From: RGIG8306 sp964426655
GTDB taxonomy: Bacteria > Bacillota > Clostridia > Lachnospirales > Lachnospiraceae
NCBI GenBank assembly: GCA_964426655.1
Contig: CAYRQT010000001.1
Span: forward strand, 62,001 to 126,000
Direction of reading: 5' to 3'
DNA length: 64,000 nucleotides
The translations under genes and the position numbers were made by a program. A model generated the notes under the pieces. That model worked only from the letters and a program-made list of their open reading frames with translations, made no database searches and was not told the DNA's origin. Shown here piece by piece: positions 26,522 through 35,531 of this stretch (the first letter of the stretch is position 1; the number at the start of each line of letters is the position of its first letter).

Positions 26522-27532
26522 TTATGTTCCGCAATGTTCCTGCAGATTTCGAACAGATCCCCGTTCTGCAATGCGAGTCTGAACCTGTATTTCCTGCACT
26601 TCCCCTGAAGGCTTCTGAATCTGTCTCAGTAATTCCCGCACGGAAATCCTTGCCATTTCACGCATATTTCTGTCCACCGTTGTCAATCTGAATAAATTGC
26701 AATGGGGAAGATCCCAATTATCAAATCCAAGCACACTGATGTCCTCCGGGCACCGGATCCCCCTGACCCGAAAAGCTGCAATCAAGCCACAGGCCATTTC
26801 GTCATTGAAGCAAAGCACAGCCGAAGGCGCATGGGAAAGGATTTGCGGCACCAGTTGCCGTGCACTGTAAAGGCTGTAGTCTCCGAAATAGCAGGGGATT
26901 TCCCTGGGATCCATCCCCCATTTTTTTATGGCTTTTTGCCAACCTTCATGCCTGGCCACTGTGGCCGGTCTGCTTTTCTCTCCTTCCAGCACCACAATTT
27001 TACGGTGCCCCCGTTCCAGCAGATATGTCATGGCCTCTTCCATGGCCCGCACCTGATCAATGACCACACTTGTTATCGGATAATCTGCCTTCTGGTTAAT
27101 GAGCACCACTGGAATCCCTTTTTGGCTGGCCTCCTCGCACAGGATTTTTTGTGCGGGAAATTTCAGCATGCTGAAAGCCAGGATCCCGTCGCAAAAAGCA
27201 GGATTCAGGCTCCCGGGCTGATAATGCTTCCAGTCCTTAATAACGCCAGAATATGCCTCCTTCACTTCCCTCTGGAACTCCTCCAAAAGACACTGTAGGG
27301 CATAAGGAGACACATAGGGTTCCAGCTGATCCAAATATAGGCTGATCAGCATGGAACAGTTCTTCTTTAGGGAAACTGCCGCCACATTGGGAACATATCC
27401 CATTTCCTTTGCCAGCGCCACAATGCGGATACGTTTGCCTTCTTCTACCTTATTTAGCCCATTCAGGGCCCGGGAAACCGTGGAATAGGAAACGCCTGCC
27501 GCCTGAGCAATATCCTTGATGGTGACCGCCAT
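26522..27532 (-). CDS. LacI-family transcriptional regulator
   Basis: A 336-residue repressor-type regulator. The DNA-binding domain at residues 1-50 has VTIKDIAQAAGVSYSTVSRAL and the hinge ending in GYVPNVAA. The periplasmic-binding-protein-like sensor fold follows, with a conserved FNDEMACGLIAAFR and VLGFDN region. ATG 27532 with AAGGAGG 6 bases upstream is clearly the start. No sugar transport or catabolic genes adjoin it, so its ligand and targets are unknown; it sits directly ahead of rel. Confidence 0.9.
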   Translation of the reverse strand: MAVTIKDIAQAAGVSYSTVSRALNGLNKVEEGKRIRIVALAKEMGYVPNVAAVSLKKNCSMLISLYLDQLEPYVSPYALQCLLEEFQREVKEAYSGVIKDWKHYQPGSLNPAFCDGILAFSMLKFPAQKILCEEASQKGIPVVLINQKADYPITSVVIDQVRAMEEAMTYLLERGHRKIVVLEGEKSRPATVARHEGWQKAIKKWGMDPREIPCYFGDYSLYSARQLVPQILSHAPSAVLCFNDEMACGLIAAFRVRGIRCPEDISVLGFDNWDLPHCNLFRLTTVDRNMREMARISVRELLRQIQKPSGEVQEIQVQTRIAERGSVRNLQEHCGT

Positions 27533-27572
27533 GTGCACCTCCTTATTCAAATTGCCAAGGTGTCTTCCTTTT

Positions 27573-27601
27573 AGTGTATCATTCCATTTTTTTCTTGTCA
27601 A
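27573..27601 (-). promoter_or_regulatory. Promoter of the LacI-family gene
   Basis: TTGACA (27601-27596), 17 bases, TACACT (27578-27573) with an extended TGA before the -10. Likely also feeds rel. Confidence 0.6.
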
Positions 27602-27609
27602 TCTTCCTG

Positions 27610-28365
27610 TCAGGTGGTATATTTTTGAAGCTCTGTCTTCACATCCTCTTTAAACTGTATCCAGGCCTCCGGATTCTTCACATAATACAGCGGACACTCC
27701 TTACCGGTGACATCGTAATGCCGTATCACGTCCTCCTCTGTAAGCCCATACATATTACACAATTTTGCTGTAAGGGCAATCACCGCCTGATAAGTTACCG
27801 GTGAAAATTTTCCGTCTGCTTCCGGATGGCAGACTTCAATGGAAATTGTATCCTTGTTTCGATTATTAGAAGCATAGGATATTTCATTAAGGGGGATGCA
27901 CTGTATGATTTCCCCCTCCAGCCCCACCACAAAATGACTGCTGGCTTTTGTCTCATGATTATCTTTCAGGCTTTCAAAATAATTGCGATTGCTCACCGCT
28001 TCTGTATTTGGATTGCCCACATAATGAATGACAATGTTGTTGACCTCCGTCAAGGGGGTCTGCGGTCTGGAATATTCGTTGGGAGTCAGGTACATTTCCG
28101 TAACCGGATATTCTCCGTTGACACCTGCTGACGTAAGCAGATCATAGGGATTTGCCTCATCCGTGCTACTTTCTGTTTCTGTGCTGTTTTCCGTTTCTGT
28201 GCTCTCTGCTCTGGATTCTTCCGAACCGGTTTCTGTCTCTTTTTCTATCCGTGAAGCTGCCAGCTTTCCCAACTCCATTCCCCCCACAAGCAGCACAAGA
28301 ATCCCTGCAAACAAAAAAAGGATTTGTCTAATCCTGTCCAGCCCTTTTTTCCTTTTCTTGGCCAT
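27610..28365 (-). CDS. Membrane-anchored N-acetylmuramoyl-L-alanine amidase
   Basis: A 251-residue surface protein. A basic N terminus and one membrane helix (about 13-33) are followed by a low-complexity Glu/Ser/Thr linker (about 37-68) and an amidase_2 (PGRP-like) zinc domain from about 100 to 245. Expected zinc ligands are in NIVIHYVG, ASSHFVVG and the late IRHYDVTGKEC, which matches the H...H...C pattern of the fold. It would cut between muramic acid and L-alanine in peptidoglycan. It is next to recJ with a 30-base gap. The linker suggests the enzyme spans some distance in the wall. Confidence 0.88.
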   Translation of the reverse strand: MAKKRKKGLDRIRQILFLFAGILVLLVGGMELGKLAASRIEKETETGSEESRAESTETENSTETESSTDEANPYDLLTSAGVNGEYPVTEMYLTPNEYSRPQTPLTEVNNIVIHYVGNPNTEAVSNRNYFESLKDNHETKASSHFVVGLEGEIIQCIPLNEISYASNNRNKDTISIEVCHPEADGKFSPVTYQAVIALTAKLCNMYGLTEEDVIRHYDVTGKECPLYYVKNPEAWIQFKEDVKTELQKYTT

Positions 28366-28395
28366 ATTTGTATTAATCTCCTTTGCTCCGGACGA

Positions 28396-30132
28396 TTATT
28401 CCAGTTCCATTTCTTCAATTATTTGTTTCACCTGCAACATATCCCTAAACGTTTCTGTCCGGATATGATAGGTATACCGTACAAAGCACTTCCCATATCC
28501 TCCCATTGTATCCTGAACAGACTGCTTTCCTTTTTGCACTTCCATCTCCTGGATAAAGGTGAGACCGCCCGAAAACAGCAGAGCCTGGTGTCTGCAGCCT
28601 TCTTCATCCAACAGCATCAGCTGCAGCGTATCTCCCTGCCTGCCTAACTGGCGCAATCCGGATAACAACACATGTTTTTCCGCAAATCGGGGAGACTCAT
28701 TGTCTTTCCCAAAAGGTTCCAGCAATTGTAATTCGGACATCCACGGCAAATTAGCCCGGTTAAAAGGGAATTCCATATCTATAAAGAGTTTCTTTGTCAG
28801 TTCGTTTTCCGAAAGCCGGCAGTTTTGAAGCAGTGCTTCCCGAAAGGGGGCGAGATTCTCTTCCAATAAAGACAAACCTGCCGCCATGGGATGTCCCCCA
28901 AAAGTTGTCAGAAAATGCCCTACTTTCTGCAGTTCCTCAAACATAGCATATCCAGGAATAGAACGACCAGATCCCTTAAGCTGTTTTTCCCCCTGAGTAA
29001 TTACAAAAGTGGGCCTGTAATATTTTTCACGGATTCGACCGGCCACGATTCCTGCCAGACTTTCGTGACATGCCGGCAAAAAAACCACCAGAACGGGGGG
29101 AAGAACGGTGTATTCCTTTTGTAGCATGTCCACTGCTTCCCCAAATGCTGTCCTGGTCATTTCCTTTCTGGATTCATTCAGGGCCTTTAATTCATCTGCC
29201 ATTTGATAGGCATCCTGTTGATTCTCCTCTAAAAGCAGACGTGCAGATCTTTTGGCCGATTCCAGTCTCCCGCCCGCATTTAGTGCCGGGGCAATAATAA
29301 AACCGATGTCTCTGCTGTCCAGCCTTTCCGGAAGGAGCTGATGAACGCCCATCAATGCCTCCAGCCCAGTTAGTGGATTTAGACGCATTTGCGCCATCCC
29401 CAGACGTACAATCAAACGATTTTCATCTGTGAGGGGGACAACATCCGCTATGGTTCCTAAAGCTGCCAATTGCAAAAGTGCGCCGGTTTCTTCCTGAGGA
29501 ATGTTGCGTCTTTTGTAAAGATAAACCATTAGTTTATAAGCTACTCCGGCTCCGCACAAATCTGAATAGGGATAGCCGCACTCCTTTTGGTGAGGATTAA
29601 TAATGGCATCTGCCGGAGGAAGCACCTCCGGGATCTCGTGATGATCCGTGATGACCACCTGCATCCCCTTCTCTTTGGCCAGACAAACCGCCTCCACCGC
29701 TGAAATACCGTTATCGCATGTTAAAATCGTATGAACACCATCTGCAAAAGCCTCCTCGACCATCCCACTGTGAAGTCCATAACCATCTCTGATCCGATGG
29801 GGGATGGTCCAGTCCACATTTGCTCCCAGCCGTTTTAACCCCTTATACAAAATTGACAACGAACTGACCCCATCCACATCATAGTCTCCTATAATGCGAA
29901 TCGGGTTTTCTCTGAGGATGTCCTCTTCCAGAATTTCCGCCCCTTTTTTCAAATCTTTCATTTCAATTGGATCATACAGATCCGCCGCGGTTCCAAATAG
30001 ATATTTCCGGATGGCTTCATTTCCGACTATATTCCGGTTCCGAATCAGTCTGGCGGTATAGGGCGTTATCTGAAAGGTTTTTGCAATGTCTTCAAAATCT
30101 GCTTTTTTGGCATAGACCCGCCACTGACTCAT
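28396..30132 (-). CDS. recJ: Single-stranded-DNA exonuclease RecJ
   Basis: A 578-residue 5'-3' exonuclease for recombination and repair. DHH-superfamily motifs are IIGDYDVDGVSS (about 80), the aspartate in LTCDNGIS, and the name-giving VITDHHEIP. The DHHA1 part has GGHPMAAGL. A C-terminal OB-like domain follows. Length equals that of classical RecJ. It lies 11 bases after the DUF1015 gene, without functional link that I can see. Confidence 0.95.
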   Translation of the reverse strand: MSQWRVYAKKADFEDIAKTFQITPYTARLIRNRNIVGNEAIRKYLFGTAADLYDPIEMKDLKKGAEILEEDILRENPIRIIGDYDVDGVSSLSILYKGLKRLGANVDWTIPHRIRDGYGLHSGMVEEAFADGVHTILTCDNGISAVEAVCLAKEKGMQVVITDHHEIPEVLPPADAIINPHQKECGYPYSDLCGAGVAYKLMVYLYKRRNIPQEETGALLQLAALGTIADVVPLTDENRLIVRLGMAQMRLNPLTGLEALMGVHQLLPERLDSRDIGFIIAPALNAGGRLESAKRSARLLLEENQQDAYQMADELKALNESRKEMTRTAFGEAVDMLQKEYTVLPPVLVVFLPACHESLAGIVAGRIREKYYRPTFVITQGEKQLKGSGRSIPGYAMFEELQKVGHFLTTFGGHPMAAGLSLLEENLAPFREALLQNCRLSENELTKKLFIDMEFPFNRANLPWMSELQLLEPFGKDNESPRFAEKHVLLSGLRQLGRQGDTLQLMLLDEEGCRHQALLFSGGLTFIQEMEVQKGKQSVQDTMGGYGKCFVRYTYHIRTETFRDMLQVKQIIEEMELE

Positions 30133-30143
30133 CGCTTTCCTTC

Positions 30144-31379
30144 CTAAATTTCATGAATAAATAACCCGCTTCTTAATTTGGGTTCAAACCAGGTAGACTT
30201 GGGGGGCATCAGACGATCTGCATCTGCAACCCGGAATAACTCTTCAATAGACGTGGCATAAAGGGAAAAAGCAATCCCTCTATTTTCGTCTGCCCTCTTC
30301 TCTAGCTCTTTCAGGCCACGAATTCCTCCTACGAACTGTATTCTCTGATCTGTACGTGGATCCTGAATCCCCAGAATGGGGGCCAGCACATAATCCTGTA
30401 GCAGGGACACATCCAATCCTTCAACCGGATCCATTTTTTGAAGCGCCGTCCGGATTTTCATTCTATACCAGTTTCCATCCAGATAGATGCCAAACATCCC
30501 TTTTTCAGAAGGAGCAACCGGAATATTTCCCACTGAAATAATATGCATCACCTTTTCTATTTCCGACATGACTTCTGCGGGGCTTTTTTCGCCCAGATTC
30601 AGAACTACCCGATTATAAGGCAGGATCCGTAGCTCTTCATCCGGAAACAGGACAGAGAGAAAGTAATTGTAGGCTTCACGTCCTGTATGATAAGGGCTTT
30701 CTTCCTGCCGTTTTATGCCCACTTTCACTGCAGAAGCCGCCCGGTGATGTCCATCCGCAATATAGGTGTGGGGTACATCTTCAAAAGCCTTTGACAGAGC
30801 CTCAATTAATTTCCCATCCTCTATACGCCATACCTGATGGGAAATACCGTCCTCTGCAACGAAATTATACAACGCAGGTCCTGTCACTGCCTGTGCCACA
30901 ATGGCACTGATCAGTGCATTTTTTCTGTAGGCCAGAAAAATAGGCCCTGTTTGAGCATTACAGATATCCACATGGCGAATCCGGTCCTGTTCCTTGTCCT
31001 CCCTGGTGTTTTCATGTTTTTTTATAATGCCCTTTTCATAATCCTCAATTGAACTGACACCCACCAGACCAGTCTGTGTCCGTCCATCCATGATCTGCCG
31101 GTATACGTAAAAGCAAGGCTTATCTTCTTTAATCAAGATGCCCTCATCCATAAAACGTTTCAGCAATTCACTGGCTTTTTGATAAACCTGCGGACTGTAC
31201 ATATCCATTTCCGGAGGGAACTGGGTCTCAGGTCTGTCAATGTTCAGGAAGGAATGGGGGTGTCCGTAAACAGCCGCTGCCGCCTCCTTTCTGCTATATA
31301 CATCATATGGCAGAGCTGCCACTTCTTTGGCTTCTTCAGGTCGGGGTCTAACTGCACAGAACGGTTTAACAATTGCCAT
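30144..31379 (-). CDS. DUF1015-family protein
   Basis: A 411-residue protein of the DUF1015 family. Recognisable segments are the N-terminal IVKPFCAVRPRPEEAKEVAALPYD-like start (family hallmark), a TGLVGVSSIEDYEKGIIKKHENT region and HTYIADGHHRAASA. The biochemical role of the family is not established; members are often found beside serA and serC, as here, so a link to serine metabolism is a reasonable inference. ATG 31379 with GGAAAGGA upstream is chosen over the frame opening at 31484. Confidence 0.85.
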   Translation of the reverse strand: MAIVKPFCAVRPRPEEAKEVAALPYDVYSRKEAAAAVYGHPHSFLNIDRPETQFPPEMDMYSPQVYQKASELLKRFMDEGILIKEDKPCFYVYRQIMDGRTQTGLVGVSSIEDYEKGIIKKHENTREDKEQDRIRHVDICNAQTGPIFLAYRKNALISAIVAQAVTGPALYNFVAEDGISHQVWRIEDGKLIEALSKAFEDVPHTYIADGHHRAASAVKVGIKRQEESPYHTGREAYNYFLSVLFPDEELRILPYNRVVLNLGEKSPAEVMSEIEKVMHIISVGNIPVAPSEKGMFGIYLDGNWYRMKIRTALQKMDPVEGLDVSLLQDYVLAPILGIQDPRTDQRIQFVGGIRGLKELEKRADENRGIAFSLYATSIEELFRVADADRLMPPKSTWFEPKLRSGLFIHEI

Positions 31380-31402
31380 AGTATATCCTTTCCAGTTAGG
31401 AA

Positions 31403-31433
31403 ATGCCGAATAAACCTTCGTTTTATTCGGCAT
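31403..31433 (-). terminator. Perfect 12-bp hairpin between serA and the DUF1015 gene
   Basis: ATGCCGAATAAA and TTTATTCGGCAT form a perfect stem with a 7-base loop. On the minus strand only TTTCC follows, so termination would be weak. It ends about 10 bases before the ribosome site of the DUF1015 gene, so it may instead stabilise or attenuate the downstream message. Confidence 0.5.
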
Positions 31434-31473
31434 CCTGTCCTTTTCTATCCTCTTTTTATTAGATTTGTCTGTT

Positions 31474-32634
31474 TTATAATACACGCACTTTTAATACGCC
31501 GTCAATGGACTGCATTTTTTTTACCAATGTATCCGACGGCATAGCCCCCAGATCAAACATGGCATAAGCAAACTCTCCCCGGCTGCTGGACACCATGTTT
31601 TCTATGTTGACCCCTTCTTCCCCAAAAACAGCGGAGAATTTTCCAATCATGGTGGGAATATTGCGATGAGCCACTGTCACACGTGCTGCAAAGCTTTTCC
31701 GCCCCATACTGGCCTGAGGGAAATTTACGGAATTAATGATGTTCCCATTTTCAATGTAATCTGTCAGCTCCTGCACGGCCATAACTGCGCAATTGTCTTC
31801 CGATTCCTCTGTAGAAGCGCCCAAATGAGGAATCGCAATGACACCAGGGGTGTTAGCCAGCACCTTGTTGGGAAAATCTGTCACATAATGCCGAATTTTT
31901 CCTTCGTTCAGTCCCGCCACAATATCTTCGTCTACCGCCAGCAGATCTCTCGCGAAGTTCAACAAAATGACACCATCCTTCATCTTGGCAATGGACTCTT
32001 TATTGTAGATGCCCTTGGTAGCATCATTAAGGGGAACATGCACCGTAATGATGTCACATTCAGCAAAAATCGTATCCAGCTGGTTAACATGCTTTACTTT
32101 TCTGGACAGGTTCCAGGCGAAATCAATGGGGATGTCCGGATTATAACCCAGTACTTCCATGCCCAGATCCACAGCGGCATTGGCCACACGATATCCAATA
32201 GCTCCAAGGCCGATTACGCCAAGCTTTTTTCCCAGAATTTCCGTACCGGCAAATTTCCCCTTGCCTTTTTCCACCTGCGCTTCAATTCCTTCCTCATCCC
32301 GAATGGACTGCACCCAGTTTATGCCTCCTACAATATCTCTGGAAGCTAACAGCATTCCTGCAATGGCCAGCTCCTTTACCCCGTTGGCATTGGCACCAGG
32401 TGTATTGAATACAACAATGCCCTGCTTTGCGCATTTTTCCAGTGGAATGTTGTTTACCCCAGCCCCTGCTCTAGCCACAGCCAGCAGGTTATCCGAAAAA
32501 TTCATTTCATGCATTTTGGCACTTCTGACCAGAATAGCGTCTGCTTCCTCCACCCGATCCGTAAGGGTATACCCGTCTGTTAATTTTCCCAGGCCCACTT
32601 TGGAAATGGGATTTAGGCAATGTATCTTAACCAT
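31474..32634 (-). CDS. serA: D-3-phosphoglycerate dehydrogenase
   Basis: A 386-residue NAD-dependent 2-hydroxyacid dehydrogenase that starts serine synthesis. The nucleotide fold has VIGLGAIGYRVANA (about 142), the catalytic arginine is in NFARD, and the catalytic histidine is in IPHLGASTEES. A C-terminal ACT domain (about 315-386) is present, giving the short ACT-bearing form. It overlaps the serC stop by one base (TAATG), so the two are translationally coupled. Confidence 0.95.
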   Translation of the reverse strand: MVKIHCLNPISKVGLGKLTDGYTLTDRVEEADAILVRSAKMHEMNFSDNLLAVARAGAGVNNIPLEKCAKQGIVVFNTPGANANGVKELAIAGMLLASRDIVGGINWVQSIRDEEGIEAQVEKGKGKFAGTEILGKKLGVIGLGAIGYRVANAAVDLGMEVLGYNPDIPIDFAWNLSRKVKHVNQLDTIFAECDIITVHVPLNDATKGIYNKESIAKMKDGVILLNFARDLLAVDEDIVAGLNEGKIRHYVTDFPNKVLANTPGVIAIPHLGASTEESEDNCAVMAVQELTDYIENGNIINSVNFPQASMGRKSFAARVTVAHRNIPTMIGKFSAVFGEEGVNIENMVSSSRGEFAYAMFDLGAMPSDTLVKKMQSIDGVLKVRVL

Positions 32635-33716
32635 TATGCATTCTCCTCTTCAAATTTCTTCATAAAGGCCACCAGGGCTTCCACCCCTTCTACCGGCATG
32701 GCATTATAGATGCTGGCACGCATGCCGCCTACTGTACGGTGTCCTTTCAGATTTTCAAATCCTGCAGCCTTGGCTTCTTTTATGAATTTCGCATCCAGTT
32801 CCTCATTGCCTGTGACAAATGGTACATTCATTAAAGAACGGCTTTCTTTTTCCACAGTTCCCTTGAAGAGGCTGCTGGAATCCAGGAAATCATACAGCAC
32901 TTTTGCCTTTCTCTGATTAATTTCCTGCATGGCAGAAAGACCGCCCAGGCCCTTGATCCACTTAAACACTTTTCCGCAGATGTAAATGCCATAGGCAGGC
33001 GGTGTGTTGTAAAGGGAGTGATTATCTGCATGGATTTTATACTGCATCATGGTGGGCACGCCGGAGGGAACAGTTTCCGGAATCAGGTCTTCCCGGATAA
33101 CCGCAATGACCACCCCTGCAGGTCCCACATTTTTCTGTACACCCCCGTAGAACATCCCATATTTTGTCACATCCATGGGTTCTGAGAGGAAACAGGAAGA
33201 AACATCCGCCACCAGGGTTTTTCCCTTTGTATTGGGCAGAGTATGATATTTGGTGCCATAGATGGTATTATTTTCACAAATATATACATAATCTGCATCT
33301 TCGCTGATGGGCAGATCAGAGCAGTCCGGAATATAGGAAAAAGTTTTATCGGCACTGGAAGCAATGGCGTTGGCCTTTCCATACTTCTGTGCTTCCTGAT
33401 AAGCTTTCTTTGCCCATTGTCCGGTAATAATATAATCAGCCACACCGTTTTTCATCAGGTTCATGGGAATCATGGCAAACTGCAGGGAAGCACCGCCCTG
33501 AAGGAAAAGCACCTTGTAATTGTCCGGAATCTGCAACAATTCCCGGAAATCCTTCTCGGCTTCCTGAATGATGCCTTCAAATGCCTTGGAGCGATGACTC
33601 ATTTCCATCACAGACATTCCTGTTCCCTTGTAATCCAACATTTCTTCGGCAGCTTCTTTTAAAACGGCCTCCGGCAATACGGCAGGTCCTGCCGAGAAAT
33701 TATACACACGTCCCAT
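32634..33716 (-). CDS. serC: Phosphoserine aminotransferase
   Basis: A 360-residue class V aminotransferase for the second step of serine synthesis, also possibly used in pyridoxal synthesis. N-terminal VYNFSAGPAVLPEAVL is characteristic, and the PLP lysine lies in YGGVQKNVGPAG (about residue 198). ATG 33716 has GAGGAGG 5 bases upstream and gives the family N terminus. It heads the serC-serA unit behind a promoter buried in the ilvB terminator region. Confidence 0.96.
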   Translation of the reverse strand: MGRVYNFSAGPAVLPEAVLKEAAEEMLDYKGTGMSVMEMSHRSKAFEGIIQEAEKDFRELLQIPDNYKVLFLQGGASLQFAMIPMNLMKNGVADYIITGQWAKKAYQEAQKYGKANAIASSADKTFSYIPDCSDLPISEDADYVYICENNTIYGTKYHTLPNTKGKTLVADVSSCFLSEPMDVTKYGMFYGGVQKNVGPAGVVIAVIREDLIPETVPSGVPTMMQYKIHADNHSLYNTPPAYGIYICGKVFKWIKGLGGLSAMQEINQRKAKVLYDFLDSSSLFKGTVEKESRSLMNVPFVTGNEELDAKFIKEAKAAGFENLKGHRTVGGMRASIYNAMPVEGVEALVAFMKKFEEENA

Positions 33717-33740
33717 AATACCTCCTCTATGTGCCTTACA

Positions 33741-33809
33741 GAAAAAACTTTCCCGCACAGATTGATTAGATTTTAACACTGTCATTCTAAATCTATCTGT
33801 GGGGAAAGT
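33741..33809 (-). terminator. Long hairpin terminator after ilvB
   Basis: Arms 33809-33795 and 33762-33747 pair with one bulge (ACTTTCCCC...), with an inner TAGATTT/AAATCTA helix, and TTTTTTCTG follows on the minus strand. It lies 10 bases after the ilvB stop and contains the serC promoter in its first arm. Confidence 0.75.
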
Positions 33810-33812
33810 CAA
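33784..33812 (-). promoter_or_regulatory. Promoter of serC-serA
   Basis: TTGACT (33812-33807), 17 bases, TAGAAT (33789-33784), each matching five of six positions. Transcription would begin near 33777, inside the hairpin loop, so serC messages lack the first arm of the terminator. Confidence 0.65.
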
Positions 33813-33818
33813 TAAAGA

Positions 33819-35507
33819 TTACCCAAAATCTTTTTGGGCCAGATCCTTTTCATCAAAGGTATCCGGCAAAGCAGCTCCCGGGGCCATCATGGGGAATACC
33901 ATATCATCCTCTTCAATGATACAATCAATGACTACTGGCTTTCCTGCAGCCATGGCAGCTTTTAAAACTGGCTCCACTTCTTCTTTTTTTGTAATTCTGT
34001 GAGCTTCAGCTCCCATTGCCTCTGCCACCTTTACAAAATCCACCTTATCTTCCAATGTAGTATTGGAATACCGATGCCCGTAGAAAAGTGTCTGCCACTG
34101 ACGCACCATGCCTAAAACATGATTATTCAAAATGACTTCAATAAAAGGGATGTTATAGCGGGTCGCTGTAGCCAGCTCAATCAGATTCATCCGAAAGCAT
34201 CCATCCCCTGCAATATTGAAAACTGTTTTATCCGGACATCCCATTTTTGCGCCAAGAGCGGCGCCCAGTCCGTATCCCATCGTTCCCGCACCGCCGCTGG
34301 ACAGAAACGTGCGAGGGTGCTGGTATTTGATAAACTGGGATGCCCACATCTGATGCTGTCCGACTTCTGTGGCAATAATAGCTTCTCCCTGGGTCAGGGC
34401 ATCAATGGTCTGGAGAATATAGGCGCCTGTAAGGCGGTCTGTGGGCGCTCCCAAAGGATATTTCTGATGTATCTGCCGGATATAGTCTTTCCACTCCTTA
34501 TGCTGCTGCTGAGACAGCCTCTCATTCAGCCTGTCCAGAACCACTCGAAGATCTCCAACAATCTGGGCATGCACCGGTACATTTTTATTAATCTCTGCCG
34601 CATCCACATCCACCTGCAGAATCTGGGCATTTTTAGCAAATTTCTTTGCGTTTCCAGTCACTCTGTCACTGAAACGCACGCCCAGGGCAATTAGCAAGTC
34701 GCATTCGCTGACCCCAAAATTGGAGGCTTTTGTTCCATGCATTCCAAGCATACCGTAATAATCCGGATCCCGGCCGTCCATCGCCCCCTTTGCCATCAGG
34801 GTATCCGTTACCGGTGCATCTACCAGCTTTGCAAACTTGCGCAGAGAGTCTGAAGCCTCAGAAAGGATGGCCCCACCGCCCACAAAGATAAAAGGTTTTT
34901 TTGCCGCCTGAATCATTTCCACAGCCTGGTCCAGATCCTCTTCCCGAATATGGGAGATTCTGGGCTTAACTGGTTCCGGGACAATGGGCGTGTATTCTGT
35001 TTCCGCAGCAGTAACATCCTTTGTCACATCCACAAGTACCGGACCGGGCCGCCCGCTTTTGGCAATCTGAAAGGCAGCACGAATAGTATCCGCTAAAAGG
35101 GTCACATCTTTTACAATGTAATTATGCTTGGTGATGGGCATGGTGACCCCCGCAATATCAATTTCCTGAAAAGAGTCCCTCCCCAGCTGATTCACGGGCA
35201 CATTTGCCGTTATGGCCACCAGGGGAACGGAATCCATGTAAGCGGTAGCAATTCCTGTGACCAGGTTCGTTGCCCCAGGACCAGAGGTCGCCATGCAGAC
35301 CCCCACTTTGCCGGTGGCTCTGGCATAGCCATCTGCCGCATGGGCAGCCCCCTGTTCATGGGCTGTCAGGATATGCCTGATTTCGGAGGCATGTTTATAC
35401 AAAGCATCATACAGGTTCAAAATGGCTCCGCCCGGGTACCCGAAAACGGTATCCACGCCCTGCTCTTTTAAACAGGCAATGATGATTTCCGATCCATTTA
35501 ACTTCAT
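33819..35507 (-). CDS. ilvB: Acetolactate synthase large subunit
   Basis: A 562-residue ThDP enzyme joining two pyruvates (or pyruvate and 2-oxobutyrate) in branched-chain amino-acid synthesis. The N-terminal GVDTVFGYPGGAILNLYDAL contains the catalytic glutamate region, HEQGAAHAADGYARATG follows, and the ThDP/Mg motif starts at GDGCFRMNL. No small regulatory subunit (ilvN) is adjacent. It follows ilvD by 24 bases and is closed by a strong hairpin. The amino-acid context favours a biosynthetic rather than catabolic enzyme. Confidence 0.94.
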   Translation of the reverse strand: MKLNGSEIIIACLKEQGVDTVFGYPGGAILNLYDALYKHASEIRHILTAHEQGAAHAADGYARATGKVGVCMATSGPGATNLVTGIATAYMDSVPLVAITANVPVNQLGRDSFQEIDIAGVTMPITKHNYIVKDVTLLADTIRAAFQIAKSGRPGPVLVDVTKDVTAAETEYTPIVPEPVKPRISHIREEDLDQAVEMIQAAKKPFIFVGGGAILSEASDSLRKFAKLVDAPVTDTLMAKGAMDGRDPDYYGMLGMHGTKASNFGVSECDLLIALGVRFSDRVTGNAKKFAKNAQILQVDVDAAEINKNVPVHAQIVGDLRVVLDRLNERLSQQQHKEWKDYIRQIHQKYPLGAPTDRLTGAYILQTIDALTQGEAIIATEVGQHQMWASQFIKYQHPRTFLSSGGAGTMGYGLGAALGAKMGCPDKTVFNIAGDGCFRMNLIELATATRYNIPFIEVILNNHVLGMVRQWQTLFYGHRYSNTTLEDKVDFVKVAEAMGAEAHRITKKEEVEPVLKAAMAAGKPVVIDCIIEEDDMVFPMMAPGAALPDTFDEKDLAQKDFG

Positions 35508-35531
35508 TTTTCTCTCCTTATCCTGGGGTAT

